Part shown: piece after piece, positions 45,960-56,388 of the stretch
Numbering within the stretch: position 1 is the stretch's first letter
Layout: each line of letters opens with the position of its first letter
From: Alkalibacter rhizosphaerae
Lineage (GTDB): Bacteria; Bacillota; Clostridia; Eubacteriales; Alkalibacteraceae
Direction of reading: 5' to 3'
DNA length: 64,000 nt
Assembly: GCF_017352215.1 (NCBI RefSeq)
Contig: NZ_CP071444.1
Coordinates: 2,046,001-2,110,000, forward strand
Notes under the pieces: model-generated
Told to the model about the DNA's origin: nothing
Databases searched by the model: none
The model's input: only the letters and a program-made list of their open reading frames with translations
Position numbers and translations under genes: made by a program

Positions 45960-47249
45960 ATGACAAAAACAGATGAAGGAAAGCAACAGATCCGTTGTTC
46001 TTTCTGCGGTAAAACGCAAAACCAGGTAAAGCGGATGGTTGCAGGTCCTGGCGTGTACATATGCAACGAATGCATCGACTTGTGCCAGGAGATCATCGAA
46101 GAAGAGTTTTTGCCGGAGCAGTTTGAAGAATTGACGGACATACCAAAACCGGAAGAAATCAAATCCTACCTGGATGAGTACGTCATCAGCCAGGAACGGG
46201 CAAAAAAATCATTGGCGGTTGCAGTATACAACCACTACAAGCGAATCAACATATCGGAACAAACCGACGACGACGTGGAGATCCAAAAGAGCAACATCCT
46301 GTTGCTTGGACCTACGGGATCCGGGAAGACATTGCTGGCCCAAACCCTGGCAAGGATGCTCAATGTGCCTTTTGCCATTGCAGACGCCACTTCCCTGACG
46401 GAGGCAGGCTATGTGGGAGAGGACGTGGAGAACATCCTTCTCAAACTGATCCAGGCTGCCGATTACGATATCGAACGGGCCCAACGGGGGATCATCTATA
46501 TCGATGAGATCGACAAGATCGCAAGAAAAAGCGAAAATCCTTCGATTACCAGGGACGTCAGCGGAGAAGGTGTGCAACAAGCACTGCTGAAGATCCTGGA
46601 AGGGACGACAGCCAACGTTCCGCCCCAGGGAGGTCGGAAGCATCCTCATCAGGAGTTTCTGCAGATCGACACCACCAACATCCTCTTCATTTGCGGAGGA
46701 GCCTTCGATGGGATCGAGCGGATCATATCCAAACGGACCGGAAGCAAGGCCATGGGGTTCAATGCAGAAATCAAAAGCAAGAACAATGGCGGCATGAGCC
46801 AACTGCTCAAAGAGATCCAGCCAAGAGACTTGCTCCAGTTTGGTTTGATCCCGGAATTTGTAGGACGTATTCCGGTAATCACCACACTGGAACCATTGGA
46901 TGAAGATGCCTTGATGCGGATCCTGACGGAGCCACGAAACGCCTTGGTCAAACAATATAAAAAGATGTTGGATGTGGACGACGTGGAGCTGGTTTTTGAA
47001 ACGGAAGCACTGGAAGCCATTGCGAAGAAAACCATCAAGCATGAAACGGGAGCCCGAGGTCTTCGTGGAATTTTGGAGAACATCATGCTAGATGTCATGT
47101 ACGATATTCCATCCAAACGCAATATCGAAAAATGCATCATCACCAAGGAAACGGTGATCGATGACAAGGCGCCGATCCTGGTATACAAAGACATCAAGGA
47201 AGACAAGGAAATGACGAAAGAAGACAAAAGCGAAGAGAGTGCGTCTTAA
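45960..47249 (+). CDS. clpX: ATP-dependent Clp protease ATPase subunit ClpX
   Basis: AAA+ unfoldase, 429 residues. The N-terminal C4 zinc-binding domain ([18 protein letters not shown]) binds adaptors; Walker A is GPTGSGKT and Walker [10 protein letters not shown]. The pore loop lies in the GYVGEDVE segment, and ClpP-binding is provided by the IGF-type loop, probably VGRIP-adjacent. The start is ATG 45960 with AGAGGTGAAA. A strong terminator ends the tig-clpP-clpX transcript. Confidence 0.98.
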   Translation: MTKTDEGKQQIRCSFCGKTQNQVKRMVAGPGVYICNECIDLCQEIIEEEFLPEQFEELTDIPKPEEIKSYLDEYVISQERAKKSLAVAVYNHYKRINISEQTDDDVEIQKSNILLLGPTGSGKTLLAQTLARMLNVPFAIADATSLTEAGYVGEDVENILLKLIQAADYDIERAQRGIIYIDEIDKIARKSENPSITRDVSGEGVQQALLKILEGTTANVPPQGGRKHPHQEFLQIDTTNILFICGGAFDGIERIISKRTGSKAMGFNAEIKSKNNGGMSQLLKEIQPRDLLQFGLIPEFVGRIPVITTLEPLDEDALMRILTEPRNALVKQYKKMLDVDDVELVFETEALEAIAKKTIKHETGARGLRGILENIMLDVMYDIPSKRNIEKCIITKETVIDDKAPILVYKDIKEDKEMTKEDKSEESAS

Positions 47250-47260
47250 ATAGAAATGCA

Positions 47261-47293
47261 AAAAAGCAATCATGAATATGATTGCTTTTTCTT
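47261..47293 (+). terminator. Terminator after clpX
   Basis: AAAAAGCAATCAT / ATGATTGCTTTTT, a 13-bp perfect stem with a 4-base loop and T-tail. Confidence 0.9.
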
Positions 47294-47306
47294 TCGAAGG
47301 TTCGTG

Positions 47307-47334
47307 TTGAATTATGATCAATGAATGATATAAT
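47307..47334 (+). promoter_or_regulatory. Promoter for lon-yihA
   Basis: TTGAAT (47307-47312), 16 bp, TATAAT (47329-47334) with TGA extending the -10. Confidence 0.7.
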
Positions 47335-47378
47335 GATATGACCATAAAAAACCTTAGCGTTTGCAAGGAGGAGATAGA

Positions 47379-49781
47379 ATGAGCAATAATGATTGGGAAA
47401 ATATAGCAAAAAATATCACGAAAAACATGAGCGAAGATATGGAAATCGACATGGAGGCCCTGGCGGAGTTGGATGGAACGCCGTTGATCCCGTTGCGGGG
47501 TCTGATTTTGTTTCCCGGAATGATCATGCACTTTGATGTAGGACGGGAAAAATCCATTTTGGCCCTGGAAGCAGCCATGGCAAAGGACCAGCAGGTGATC
47601 CTGGTGGCACAAAAGGAAATGATGGTGGATGACCCGCAAATCGAGGACATCTATAATGTAGGGACAAGGGCATTGATCAAACAATTGCTCAAAATGCCCG
47701 GAAACTTGACCAGGGTATTGGTGGAAGTCCAGGACCGGGTTGTAGTGGATGAAGTTTACAAGGAAGATCCATATTTCCTGGTGGGTGTGATCACGGTCCG
47801 TCCCAGCTCCGTGTCCAGCAAGCAGTCCACCGCATTGATGCGGATGGTCAAGCAGGCTTTCTTGGAGTATGTGAATTTGACGAGAAAAGCCACTCCTGAT
47901 CTGCTTATGAGCATCGAAGACATGACAGAGATCGACGAACTGGTGGATCTGGTGGGTGCCAACCTGTTACTGGATGTGGAAGAGAGCCAGGACATGCTGG
48001 AGGAAACTCATCCGGTGACCAGGCTGGAAAAAACCTATGAATATCTGGTGAAAGAACTGGAACTCTTGGAGATCGAGAAAGACATCGACGACAAGGTAAA
48101 AAACCAGATGGACAAGCAACAAAAGGAATACTTTTTGCGGGAACAGATCCGTGTGATCCAGGAAGAGTTGGGGGAAGGCCACGGTGGAAGCGGTGGTATG
48201 GTGGAAAACTACCTGAAGAAACTTTATTCCCTGCAACTACCGGACGAGATCCAGAAGAAGATGGAAGACGAGATCTTTAAATTGAACAAAGTGCCTTCAG
48301 GAAGTTCGGAAGCCGGTGTGATTCAAACCTACATCGAGTGGATTCTGGAATTGCCGTGGAACGAAGAGACGGAACAAACCATCGACATCAAAAAAGCCAG
48401 AGAAATTTTGGATGCAGACCATTATGCCCTGGAAAAGGTAAAGGAACGGGTACTGGAATATTTGGCCGTCCTGAAGCTTTCCAACCAAATGAAAGGACCC
48501 ATCCTTTGCCTGGTGGGACCTCCTGGAGTAGGCAAGACCTCTATTGCAAAATCCATTGCACGAGCAGTTGGACGGAAATTTGCCAGAATGAGCCTTGGAG
48601 GCATGCGGGACGAAGCGGAGATCCGCGGCCACCGACGCACCTACGTTGGCAGTATACCCGGTCGGATCATTTACAACATCAAACAGGCCGGGACCAAGAA
48701 CCCCTTGTTTTTGCTGGATGAGATCGACAAGATGAGCCAAGATTTCCGTGGAGATCCGGCATCGGCCCTCCTTGAGGTTTTGGATCCGGAACAAAATGCC
48801 ACATTTACGGACAACTACCTGGAAGTACCCTTTGACTTGTCCAAGGTCATGTTCGTTACTACGGCCAATACGGTGTCCACCATACCAAGACCATTGCTGG
48901 ACCGGATGGAGATCATCGAAGTTTCCGGCTATATCGAAGAAGAAAAGCTCCACATCGCCACGAAATACCTGTTGCCCAAGCAGCTGAAAAATCACGGATT
49001 GAAAAAGGGCAACATCAACATATCCGAACAGACCATCCGAGACGTGATCAATTATTACACCAGAGAATCCGGTGTTCGAGAGTTGGAGCGTCAATTAGCA
49101 AGAATCTGCAGGGTCCTGGCCAAGGAGATCGTGGAAGAAGAGAAAAAGCGGATCACTGTCAGTCCCAGAAATATCGAAAAGTTTTTGGGATTGAAGAAAT
49201 ATCGATACGAGAAAGTGGAAGGGGAGCAGGAGATCGGTCTGGTAAACGGACTGGCCTGGACCAGTGTGGGTGGAGAAACACTACAAATCGAAGCAGTATC
49301 CATGCCTGGGAAAGGAACCCTGGATCTGACGGGTCAGTTGGGAGATGTGATGAAAGAATCTGCCAAAGCCGGGATCAGCTACATCCGGTCCAAAGCGGAG
49401 GAATTCGAATTGGATCCTGATTTTCACAAAACCCTGGACATTCATCTTCATGTACCGGAGGGAGCCATACCGAAAGATGGACCTTCGGCAGGAATCACCA
49501 TGACGACGGCATTGATGTCCCTGCTGACCAAGAAACCGGTTCCCCAGAATTTGGCCATGACCGGGGAGATCACCTTGCGTGGTCGGGTACTGCCCATTGG
49601 CGGGGTCAAGGAAAAACTTCTGGCCGCACATCGGGCGGGAATTCGAAACATCATCATTCCCAAAGATAATGAAAAAGACTTGCAGGAGATCCCCAACGAG
49701 ATCCTGGAAGAATTGACCATATATACAGTAAGCACCATGGAAGAAGTTCGGGACATCGTATTCGGCGGTAAAATCAAATGA
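47379..49781 (+). CDS. lon: ATP-dependent protease La (Lon)
   Basis: An 800-residue AAA+ serine protease. The N-terminal substrate domain (about 28-230) starts with [13 protein letters not shown], the AAA module has Walker [10 protein letters not shown] and Walker [10 protein letters not shown], and the C-terminal S16 domain has the catalytic Ser in PKDGPSAGI and Lys in [11 protein letters not shown]. This is the canonical Lon, separate from the Lon-like gene at 12289. ATG 47379 follows AAGGAGGAGATAG; the stop overlaps the yihA start by four bases. Confidence 0.98.
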   Translation: MSNNDWENIAKNITKNMSEDMEIDMEALAELDGTPLIPLRGLILFPGMIMHFDVGREKSILALEAAMAKDQQVILVAQKEMMVDDPQIEDIYNVGTRALIKQLLKMPGNLTRVLVEVQDRVVVDEVYKEDPYFLVGVITVRPSSVSSKQSTALMRMVKQAFLEYVNLTRKATPDLLMSIEDMTEIDELVDLVGANLLLDVEESQDMLEETHPVTRLEKTYEYLVKELELLEIEKDIDDKVKNQMDKQQKEYFLREQIRVIQEELGEGHGGSGGMVENYLKKLYSLQLPDEIQKKMEDEIFKLNKVPSGSSEAGVIQTYIEWILELPWNEETEQTIDIKKAREILDADHYALEKVKERVLEYLAVLKLSNQMKGPILCLVGPPGVGKTSIAKSIARAVGRKFARMSLGGMRDEAEIRGHRRTYVGSIPGRIIYNIKQAGTKNPLFLLDEIDKMSQDFRGDPASALLEVLDPEQNATFTDNYLEVPFDLSKVMFVTTANTVSTIPRPLLDRMEIIEVSGYIEEEKLHIATKYLLPKQLKNHGLKKGNINISEQTIRDVINYYTRESGVRELERQLARICRVLAKEIVEEEKKRITVSPRNIEKFLGLKKYRYEKVEGEQEIGLVNGLAWTSVGGETLQIEAVSMPGKGTLDLTGQLGDVMKESAKAGISYIRSKAEEFELDPDFHKTLDIHLHVPEGAIPKDGPSAGITMTTALMSLLTKKPVPQNLAMTGEITLRGRVLPIGGVKEKLLAAHRAGIRNIIIPKDNEKDLQEIPNEILEELTIYTVSTMEEVRDIVFGGKIK

Positions 49782-50374
49782 GGATCCATCAAGTACATTT
49801 GATCACCAGTGCTGTCAGTCCGGCTCATTATCCGGAACACGATCTACCAGAGTTTCTTCTGCTGGGTCGCTCCAACGTGGGTAAATCTTCTTTCATCAAC
49901 ACCATCATCAATAGAAAAGCGCTGGCCAGAACCAGTTCCCAGCCGGGAAAGACCCGTACCGTAAATTTTTACAATGTAGAGGATCAGTTCAGTTTTGTGG
50001 ATATGCCAGGCTATGGGTATGCGAAAGTTTCCAAATCCGAGCGGCAGCAATTTCGAAAAATGATCCAGGATTACATTGAAAATCGGGACAATTTGGTCAT
50101 GGTCATCCAACTTATCGATTTTCGACACAAACCGTCGGAGGATGACGTAGCCGTCCATGGATGGCTCATGGAACATGGCATCATTCCCATGGTGGTTGCC
50201 ACAAAAGTGGATAAAATAAGTAAAAATCAGCGGCCGAAAAACATCAAGGATATTTTGAACACCTTGAAACTGGAGCGGGAAGATCTGATCCTCTTTTCTG
50301 CAGAGACCAAGGACGGAAAAGAAGAAGTGGAAACCGTGCTGGACGAGGTTCTTCAGATCCTTGAGCAAGAGTAG
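49778..50374 (+). CDS. yihA: Ribosome-biogenesis GTP-binding protein YihA/YsxC (EngB)
   Basis: A 198-residue GTPase needed for 50S subunit assembly. G1 is [10 protein letters not shown]2 the SQPGKTRT loop, G3 DMPGYGYA and G4 TKVDKI. ATG 49778 overlaps the lon stop by four bases (ATGA), as in many Firmicutes where lon and ysxC form one operon. A terminator follows. Confidence 0.97.
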   Translation: MRIHQVHLITSAVSPAHYPEHDLPEFLLLGRSNVGKSSFINTIINRKALARTSSQPGKTRTVNFYNVEDQFSFVDMPGYGYAKVSKSERQQFRKMIQDYIENRDNLVMVIQLIDFRHKPSEDDVAVHGWLMEHGIIPMVVATKVDKISKNQRPKNIKDILNTLKLEREDLILFSAETKDGKEEVETVLDEVLQILEQE

Positions 50375-50383
50375 AAACAATCT

Positions 50384-50424
50384 AGTTCCTGCAAACCCTA
50401 GGGATGCAGGAACTGTTTGTTTTA
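50384..50424 (+). terminator. Terminator after yihA
   Basis: AGTTCCTGCA / TGCAGGAACT perfect 10-bp stem; T-rich tail TGTTTGTTTT. Confidence 0.8.
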
Positions 50425-50473
50425 CCCGAAAAACGGTATAATGGAATCAACAAATCCGGACGAGGGAGAACAA

Positions 50474-51565
50474 ATGGAATTTCAAGAAATTGCCACACGA
50501 TCAGCTTTGGAGTTGGGATTTACCCTGGTCGGGGTTACCGTGCCCAACCCAAGGGAAGAATTGCAGCAGCGGGTCAAAAACAGAAACGAAGAGGGGGGCT
50601 TGACTCCCTTTACACCTAATGGCGGAGCAGACCTTATGTCGGTGGAAAAGCAGTGGCCCTTTTGCAGATCCGTCTTGTCCTTGGGTCTGTCTTATAACAG
50701 TACAAACATTCCCGTTGCCGGACCGGGCGAAGGGGTCGTTGCCAGAATAGGTCTCGGACGAGATTATCATTTGGTGATCCAGGAAAAAATATGGATGCTG
50801 ATGGATGAGCTGAAAAAGATGTTTCCCGATCTGGTGTATGAATACCAGGTGGACAACGGACCTTTGAGTGACCGGGCCAGTGCCTGGGAGGCGGGTTTGG
50901 GCTTTTTTGGGAAAAACAGTTTCATCATCCATCCCGACAAGGGCAGCTACATCAACCTGGCCCAGGTCTTCACCAATCAGCCGGTGTCGGCGGTGACAAA
51001 GCCTCTGGAAAGTCGTTGCGGGACATGCACCAAATGCATGGACGCCTGCCCCACCCATGCCATCGGATCCAACGGTTCACTCCATGGGGATCGGTGCATC
51101 TCCTATTTGACCCAAAAAAAGGGAGTATTGATGCAAAGGGAGCGGACCGCCATGGGAAGGCACCTTTATGGGTGCGATATCTGCCAGGAAGTTTGCCCCT
51201 TCAATAAAAGCGCATCTTTAAGCAGCGCGGCAGAGTTGCGTTGGGATGGCAACAGGGAGATCTTTCAATTGGACAAGATCTTGTCCATGACGAAAAGGGT
51301 CTTCAAAGATCGCTTCGGGCAACGTGCCGCCGGATGGCGGGGGAAAAGTCTGTTGCAACGAAATGCATTGATCGTTTGCGGCAACGAACAAACTCCAGGA
51401 AATAGAGACCTTTTGCTTCAATATTTAAGTGCACCGGGAGAGTTGTTGCGGATCCATGCCTTGTATTCCCTGGAGAAATATGGGGAAAAAGAACGAAAAT
51501 GGGTACAAAAAGCATTGGAGACGGAATCGGAGTCCTTTCGCAATACTTATGAAGAATATCGTTAG
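50474..51565 (+). CDS. queG: Epoxyqueuosine reductase
   Basis: A 363-residue cobalamin- and iron-sulfur-dependent enzyme that reduces epoxyqueuosine to queuosine in tRNA (last step of the pathway). Features: NGPLSDRASAWEAGLGFFGKN (catalytic Asp region) and two ferredoxin-type 4Fe-4S motifs, CGTCTKCMDACPT and CDICQEVCPFN. The C-terminal HEAT-like repeat region resembles QueG. ATG 50474 follows GAGGGAG; 19 extra upstream codons overlap a promoter-like TATAAT (50438-50443) and are not used. queA/tgt are not in the window. Confidence 0.93.
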   Translation: MEFQEIATRSALELGFTLVGVTVPNPREELQQRVKNRNEEGGLTPFTPNGGADLMSVEKQWPFCRSVLSLGLSYNSTNIPVAGPGEGVVARIGLGRDYHLVIQEKIWMLMDELKKMFPDLVYEYQVDNGPLSDRASAWEAGLGFFGKNSFIIHPDKGSYINLAQVFTNQPVSAVTKPLESRCGTCTKCMDACPTHAIGSNGSLHGDRCISYLTQKKGVLMQRERTAMGRHLYGCDICQEVCPFNKSASLSSAAELRWDGNREIFQLDKILSMTKRVFKDRFGQRAAGWRGKSLLQRNALIVCGNEQTPGNRDLLLQYLSAPGELLRIHALYSLEKYGEKERKWVQKALETESESFRNTYEEYR

Positions 51566-51575
51566 GAGGATACCC

Positions 51576-53036
51576 ATGAGTAGCATCGTTATCGAAAACC
51601 TGCTTGGTCAAAATCGAATCGCCGTAGTAGGCCATGGAGCGGATGCGCCATTGGACCACTTTTTCATAGAACGCCATAGCGATTGGAATAGTTATGGGGA
51701 GATCTACATCGGGAGAGTGGACCAGATCAAGGCCGGCATGCAGGTGGCTTTTTTGGATATCGGAGCAGACAAGAACGGCCTTCTTCATGCCAGTGACATC
51801 CTGCCCAATCCCGACAAGCTGCCTATTGAGAAGTTGTTGAAAAACGGTCAGGAGGTTTTGGTGCAGGTCAAGAAGGAAGCAGTAGGTACCAAAGGAGCCA
51901 GGTTGACCACCAAGTTTTGGTTGACGGGACACTATCTGGTCTTGCTTCCAACGGAAGATCGGATCTTTGTATCGAAAAAGATCAAGAGCAAGAAGCAGGT
52001 CGAAGTGTTTGAGGAGTTGCTGGCTGATCCGATCCAAGACAGATACGGCGTCATCGTGCGTACGGAAGCAAAAGAAGCGGATCCGGAAGCGGTACTTCGG
52101 GAATTGGCCTACCTGATCCGGCAATGGGAGAAGATCTCCCGTCCGATCCACAAGGCACCGAAACTTTTGTTCAAGGATCAGGGCCCTATCATCAACACCA
52201 TAAGAGACTACTATTCATCAGCGGAAACGGAAGAGATCATCCTCAACAACAATACTCACCTGGAAGAGATCCAGACCTATTTTCGAAGCTATTTCCCAGA
52301 CGATCTGGACAAGATCCGAATGGCAGGACAACTCAATGTGTTTGAAGAGTTGAATCTGGAAAAAAAGATCAGTGAGCTGTATGCCAGGAAAGTCTGGTTG
52401 AAAAGCGGCGGTTCTGTTGTCATCGATACTACAGAGGCTTGTACGGTGGTGGATGTGAACAGCGGTAAATATACGGGCAAAAAAGATCCGGAAGAAACCA
52501 TTCTGAAAATCAATCTGGAAGCCACGGAGACCATAGCCAATCAGATCCGATTGCGAAACATCAGCGGGATCATTCTCATCGATTATATCAACATCGAACG
52601 GGAAGACCACAAAAATGCCGTGATCAAACGTTGGAAAGAGCTGTCCTACAAAGACAAGGTCCGTTTTCAAGTGGTCGGTTTTACAGAACTCAGCATTTTA
52701 CAGATCACCCGGAAGCAGCAGGGAAAATCCGTAGCCGACTTGAACCGGCAGATCTGCCCCATGTGCAACGGGACAGGCGACATCTACAGCCAAGAAGCAT
52801 TTTTTTATAAATGCCTTTCGAAAATCGAGCACGACATGAGTTTGCTGGAACACAATCGCTATCGGATCGTCATCAGCCCCCATCTGTATCAGGTGGTGAA
52901 AGAGATGAACTATTTCCAAGCCGGCAAAACCTTCGACCGGATGCTGGAGGAGTATTATAAAGTGAAAGTTTATCTGGAAGTGGATCTAAGCAATGAGTTT
53001 GATCAAGTTTTCATTCTTCCCGTAATTGACAATTGA
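51576..53036 (+). CDS. rng: Ribonuclease G/E family endoribonuclease
   Basis: A 486-residue single-strand-specific endonuclease that processes rRNA and mRNA. An S1-like domain (about 35-110) contains GEIYIGRVDQIKAGMQVAFLDIG. The DNase I-like catalytic domain has the Mg-binding aspartates in VDVNSGKYTGK and LIDYINIERE, and a zinc-link CPMCNGTG (about 400). The length matches RNase G rather than RNase E. ATG 51576 follows TTAGGAGGAT; the gene starts 10 bases after queG. Confidence 0.94.
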   Translation: MSSIVIENLLGQNRIAVVGHGADAPLDHFFIERHSDWNSYGEIYIGRVDQIKAGMQVAFLDIGADKNGLLHASDILPNPDKLPIEKLLKNGQEVLVQVKKEAVGTKGARLTTKFWLTGHYLVLLPTEDRIFVSKKIKSKKQVEVFEELLADPIQDRYGVIVRTEAKEADPEAVLRELAYLIRQWEKISRPIHKAPKLLFKDQGPIINTIRDYYSSAETEEIILNNNTHLEEIQTYFRSYFPDDLDKIRMAGQLNVFEELNLEKKISELYARKVWLKSGGSVVIDTTEACTVVDVNSGKYTGKKDPEETILKINLEATETIANQIRLRNISGIILIDYINIEREDHKNAVIKRWKELSYKDKVRFQVVGFTELSILQITRKQQGKSVADLNRQICPMCNGTGDIYSQEAFFYKCLSKIEHDMSLLEHNRYRIVISPHLYQVVKEMNYFQAGKTFDRMLEEYYKVKVYLEVDLSNEFDQVFILPVIDN

Positions 53037-53061
53037 CATCTTGCCGGGTGGGTGTTATACT
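53033..53061 (+). promoter_or_regulatory. Promoter for the L21-L27-Obg operon
   Basis: TTGACA (53033-53038), 17 bp, TATACT (53056-53061); it starts inside the rng stop region. Confidence 0.82.
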
Positions 53062-53149
53062 GTTACGGTGTATGAAGCCGCACTTCACAGGGTAAAACAT
53101 CCTACGGGAGACCTTGTAAGGCGAGACTGGTTTGAGGAGGTGTAAGAAT
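53062..53149 (+). promoter_or_regulatory. Ribosomal protein L21 leader
   Basis: The 88-nt stretch between promoter and rplU contains ATGAAGCCGCACTTC near its start and the ACGGGAGACC segment, resembling the L21 leader motif used for autoregulation in Firmicutes. The exact structure and boundaries were not computed. Confidence 0.6.
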
Positions 53150-53473
53150 ATGTATGCAGTGATTAAAACAGGTGGCAAGCAGTATTGTGTAAAAGAAGGC
53201 GACGTGATCCAGGTGGAGAAATTGCATTTGGCAGAAGGTCAGAGCACGGTGGACTTTACCGATGTACTGGCTGTCAACAATGGTTCCATGGTCGTTGGTA
53301 CTCCGACGGTGGAAGGCGCAGTAGTTCAAGGGGAAGTTTTGAGCAACGGCAAAGGCAAGAAGATCGTCATCTACAAGTATAAGTCTAAAAAAGACTATAG
53401 AAGAAAGCAAGGCCATAGACAACCGTTTACAGAAGTAAAAATTACCGGTATTCAGGCTGGAAAAGCAGAATAA
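53150..53473 (+). CDS. rplU: 50S ribosomal protein L21
   Basis: A 107-residue 23S rRNA-binding protein: [18 protein letters not shown] at the start and [21 protein letters not shown] at the end match bL21. ATG 53150 follows GAGGAGGTGTAAG; six extra upstream codons belong to the leader. First gene of the operon rplU-prp-rpmA. Confidence 0.98.
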   Translation: MYAVIKTGGKQYCVKEGDVIQVEKLHLAEGQSTVDFTDVLAVNNGSMVVGTPTVEGAVVQGEVLSNGKGKKIVIYKYKSKKDYRRKQGHRQPFTEVKITGIQAGKAE

Positions 53474-53475
53474 TC

Positions 53476-53799
53476 ATGATCGAGTGCACTTTTCAGCGGG
53501 AAGATGGAATGATCAAGTCTTTGGTGGTGAACGGACACAGCGGGTATGACGATATCGGGAAAGATATTGTTTGCGCAGCCGTGTCGACATTGACCATTGC
53601 AGCGATCAATGGGTTGTCGGAATATGTGAAATTGGATTTCTACTATAAAGTCAACGAAGATGGATTTGCGGAGTTTCGCATACCGGAAATTTATGATGAA
53701 AAGCAATTTACGAAAGCGAAAGCCATACTGGAAACCTTGTATTTGGGGCTTAAAAGTGTGGAAGAAGAATACGATCGTTATGTGAAAGTGATAGGTTGA
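53476..53799 (+). CDS. prp: Ribosomal-processing cysteine protease Prp
   Basis: A 107-residue cysteine protease that cuts the N-terminal extension of L27 in Firmicutes. The catalytic His is in VNGHSGY (H20) and Cys in DIVCAAVST (C34). Its position between rplU and rpmA is the conserved one, and the rpmA product does carry the cleavable extension, so the pair is functionally consistent. Confidence 0.95.
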   Translation: MIECTFQREDGMIKSLVVNGHSGYDDIGKDIVCAAVSTLTIAAINGLSEYVKLDFYYKVNEDGFAEFRIPEIYDEKQFTKAKAILETLYLGLKSVEEEYDRYVKVIG

Positions 53800-53814
53800 A
53801 TGGAGGTGGAACCT

Positions 53815-54102
53815 ATGTTGAAAATGAATCTTCAATTGTTTGCCCACAAAAAAGGGGTAGGTAGTTCTAGAAACGGACGGGACAGCGAATCAAAACGTCT
53901 GGGAGTCAAGAGAGCAGACGGACAGTTCGTTTTGTCCGGGAATATATTGGTTAGACAAAGAGGTACGAAAATTCACGCCGGAAACAACGTAATGAGAGGC
54001 GGGGATGATACCCTGTTTGCCGTATCCGACGGGATCGTCCGATTCGAAAGAAAAGGCAAAGACAAAAAACAAGTCAGTGTGTATCCTAAAGATGCCATGT
54101 AA
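53815..54102 (+). CDS. rpmA: 50S ribosomal protein L27 (precursor with N-terminal extension)
   Basis: A 95-residue protein with the Firmicutes-type leader MLKMNLQLF followed by [21 protein letters not shown]. Prp is expected to cut between F9 and A10, freeing the new N-terminus that reaches the peptidyl-transferase centre. The GGAGGTGG at 53802-53809 selects ATG 53815; the upstream ATG 53800 would place the ribosome binding site inside the gene. Confidence 0.97.
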   Translation: MLKMNLQLFAHKKGVGSSRNGRDSESKRLGVKRADGQFVLSGNILVRQRGTKIHAGNNVMRGGDDTLFAVSDGIVRFERKGKDKKQVSVYPKDAM

Positions 54103-54108
54103 TCCTAT

Positions 54109-54138
54109 GACCACCTTTTCTAAGGTGGTTGTTTTTTT
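54109..54138 (+). terminator. Possible terminator between rpmA and obgE
   Basis: ACCACCTT-TTCT-AAGGTGGT stem with a T-run. It may attenuate rather than stop transcription into obgE. Confidence 0.8.
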
Positions 54139-54159
54139 AAAAAGAAAGAGTGATGGAAA

Positions 54160-55434
54160 ATGTTTGTAGATCGAGTGGAAATATCCATCAAGGCCGGTAA
54201 CGGAGGCCACGGTTTGGTAGCCTTTCGGCGGGAAAAATATGTACCCAATGGTGGGCCGGCGGGAGGCGACGGAGGCGATGGAGGCAACGTCATCTTCCGC
54301 GTGGACAACAACTTGCGGACCTTGATCGATTTTCGATACAAAAGAAAACACGTCGCCCTGAACGGGGATGACGGAGGAACCAATAGAAGAAGTGGAAAAA
54401 GCGCACAGGATCTGATCATCGGCGTTCCTCCCGGTACCATAGTAAAAGAAAAGGAAACGGGCCGGGTCTTGGCGGATTTGACGGAAGTAGGGGAAGAGTA
54501 CATCGCCGGAAAAGGCGGCAAAGGCGGACGTGGAAATCAACACTTCGCCACACCTACCAGGCAGGCACCCCGCTTTGCCGAGGGCGGTACTAAAGGCGAA
54601 GAAAAAAACGTGGTACTGGAATTGAAGATGATGGCGGACGTTGGACTCCTTGGATACCCCAATGTGGGCAAGTCTACCTTGCTCTCCGTTGTATCCAAGG
54701 CCAAACCGAAGATCGCCGATTATCCCTTTACCACCCTGGTTCCGAACTTGGGTGTGGTATCCTTTGCAGAAGGGAAAAGCTTTGTCATGGCGGACATACC
54801 AGGCCTGATCGAAGGTGCCAATGAAGGCGCCGGTTTGGGACATCGTTTTCTTCGCCATGTGGAACGCACGAAAATGCTCCTCCATCTGCTGGATGTATCC
54901 GGTATGACGGAACGAGATCCTTTGGAAGATTTTCGTACGATCAACGAAGAACTGCGAAAGCACAATGAGATCTTGGCGAAAAGGACCCAATTGGTGGTCT
55001 TGAACAAGGTGGACCTGGCGGCCGATGAAACAACATATGAGGAATTGAAGAATACACTGGAAAAAGAGGGGTATGAAGTATTTATCATCTCTGCTGCTAC
55101 AAGAGAAGGTGTGGACGACTTGATGAATCGTACGGTGAACCTGCTGGATGAGATCGGTGAAGTGGAACCCATATTCGAGGCGGAAACCTTGCAGGAGTAT
55201 GTATTTGAAGATGAAAAAGGATTTACGGTTCGAAGAGAAAATGAAGATTTCGTCGTGGAAGGCGCTTTTCTGGAAAAATTGCTGGATTCCGTCAATTTCG
55301 ACGATTACGATTCCGTAGCTTTCTTCCAGCGGGTCTTGAAGGACCGTGGCGTTTTTGAAGCATTGGAAGAGAAGGGGATCCAGGAAGGACAAACCGTACG
55401 GATCCTGGATATTCAGTTTGATTATATACGGTAG
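54160..55434 (+). CDS. obgE: GTPase Obg (CgtA)
   Basis: A 424-residue GTPase involved in 50S assembly and stress responses. Glycine-rich Obg fold (GGNGGHGLVAFRREKYVPNGGPAGGDGG), G domain with GYPNVGKST, DIPGLIEGA and NKVDLA, and a C-terminal OCT domain from about residue 345. ATG 54160 has AAAGAGTG upstream, a weaker site than most neighbours. Confidence 0.98.
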   Translation: MFVDRVEISIKAGNGGHGLVAFRREKYVPNGGPAGGDGGDGGNVIFRVDNNLRTLIDFRYKRKHVALNGDDGGTNRRSGKSAQDLIIGVPPGTIVKEKETGRVLADLTEVGEEYIAGKGGKGGRGNQHFATPTRQAPRFAEGGTKGEEKNVVLELKMMADVGLLGYPNVGKSTLLSVVSKAKPKIADYPFTTLVPNLGVVSFAEGKSFVMADIPGLIEGANEGAGLGHRFLRHVERTKMLLHLLDVSGMTERDPLEDFRTINEELRKHNEILAKRTQLVVLNKVDLAADETTYEELKNTLEKEGYEVFIISAATREGVDDLMNRTVNLLDEIGEVEPIFEAETLQEYVFEDEKGFTVRRENEDFVVEGAFLEKLLDSVNFDDYDSVAFFQRVLKDRGVFEALEEKGIQEGQTVRILDIQFDYIR

Positions 55435-55458
55435 ATATACCCCGGGAGGTGAACAAGT

Positions 55459-55764
55459 ATGCTGACAAGCAAACAACGAAGTTATTTTCGGTCCCTGGCA
55501 GTAGGGGAACCGGACATATTGCACGTAGGAAAAGAAGGCCTTAACGCCAACCTGGTGGTCCAGGCAAAGGACGCCCTGAAAAGCAGGGAATTGATCAAGG
55601 GAAAAGTGCAGCAAAATTGCATGGAAGATGTGGCCACTGTGGCGGAGGATCTGGCAAGATCCACGGATTCCGATGTGGTCCAGGTCATTGGAAGCAAGTT
55701 TGTTTTATACAAGCGAAACCACATGGATCCAAAAATAGAATTGCCGAAAAAGGCGAAAAAATAA
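55459..55764 (+). CDS. yhbY: YhbY family RNA-binding protein (CRM domain)
   Basis: A 101-residue protein with a single CRM fold (LTSKQRSYFRSLA...LHVGKEGLNANL.. ALKSRELIKGKVQ.. VQVIGSKFVLYKR), associated with pre-50S ribosomes. GGGAGGTG precedes ATG 55459. It sits between obgE and nadD, as in other Clostridia. Confidence 0.95.
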   Translation: MLTSKQRSYFRSLAVGEPDILHVGKEGLNANLVVQAKDALKSRELIKGKVQQNCMEDVATVAEDLARSTDSDVVQVIGSKFVLYKRNHMDPKIELPKKAKK

Positions 55765-55779
55765 AGCGAGGGATGCGTC

Positions 55780-56388
55780 ATGGATCGATTGAAGATCGGC
55801 GTGCTGGGAGGCACGTTCAATCCCATTCATAACGGTCATTTGCTGTTGGCGGAATCCGCCAGGGATCGTCTGGGGCTGGACAAGGTATTGTTCATTCCCA
55901 CCGGCAACAATCCCCTGAAAACGACGGATTGGGACATCGATGCCAACTTAAGGTATGAAATGACCAAAAGAGGAATCGACGGAAATGAATTTTTTGAGGT
56001 ATCGGATATCGAGATCAAGCGGGAAGGATACACATACACCATCGATACCCTGGAAGAGCTGGAAAAGATCTATCCTGGAGACGAGATCTATTTCATCGTC
56101 GGTGCAGACATCGTTTTTGAAATAGATTCCTGGAAGCGGGCAGACGAAGTACTCCGTAAAATAAACCTGGTCACTACATTTCGACCCGGATACGACCAGG
56201 ATCGTTTGGACCGGCGGGTGGAAGAACTTCGGGAGTTTTACGGGGCCCGGATCCTAAAGCTTTTTGCACCGGAAATGGACATATCCTCCTCGGAGATCCG
56301 CTCCAGGGTAAAACACGGATATTCCATTCGGTATCTGCTTCCCCGCAGCGTGGAAACCTATATTTATGAGAAAGAGTTGTACAGGTAG
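55780..56388 (+). CDS. nadD: Nicotinate-nucleotide adenylyltransferase
   Basis: A 202-residue enzyme that makes deamido-NAD from nicotinate mononucleotide and ATP. The nucleotidyltransferase motif GGTFNPIHNGHL (residues ~9-20) and the ISSSEIRSRV motif near the C-terminus are present. AGCGAGGG lies before ATG 55780. The yqeK gene follows without a gap. Confidence 0.97.
   Translation: MDRLKIGVLGGTFNPIHNGHLLLAESARDRLGLDKVLFIPTGNNPLKTTDWDIDANLRYEMTKRGIDGNEFFEVSDIEIKREGYTYTIDTLEELEKIYPGDEIYFIVGADIVFEIDSWKRADEVLRKINLVTTFRPGYDQDRLDRRVEELREFYGARILKLFAPEMDISSSEIRSRVKHGYSIRYLLPRSVETYIYEKELYR

Noticed and set aside
53890-55614. 574-aa open frame antisense to rpmA-obgE-yhbY
   Set aside because: It crosses three well-supported genes on the other strand and has no recognisable domain or start signal.
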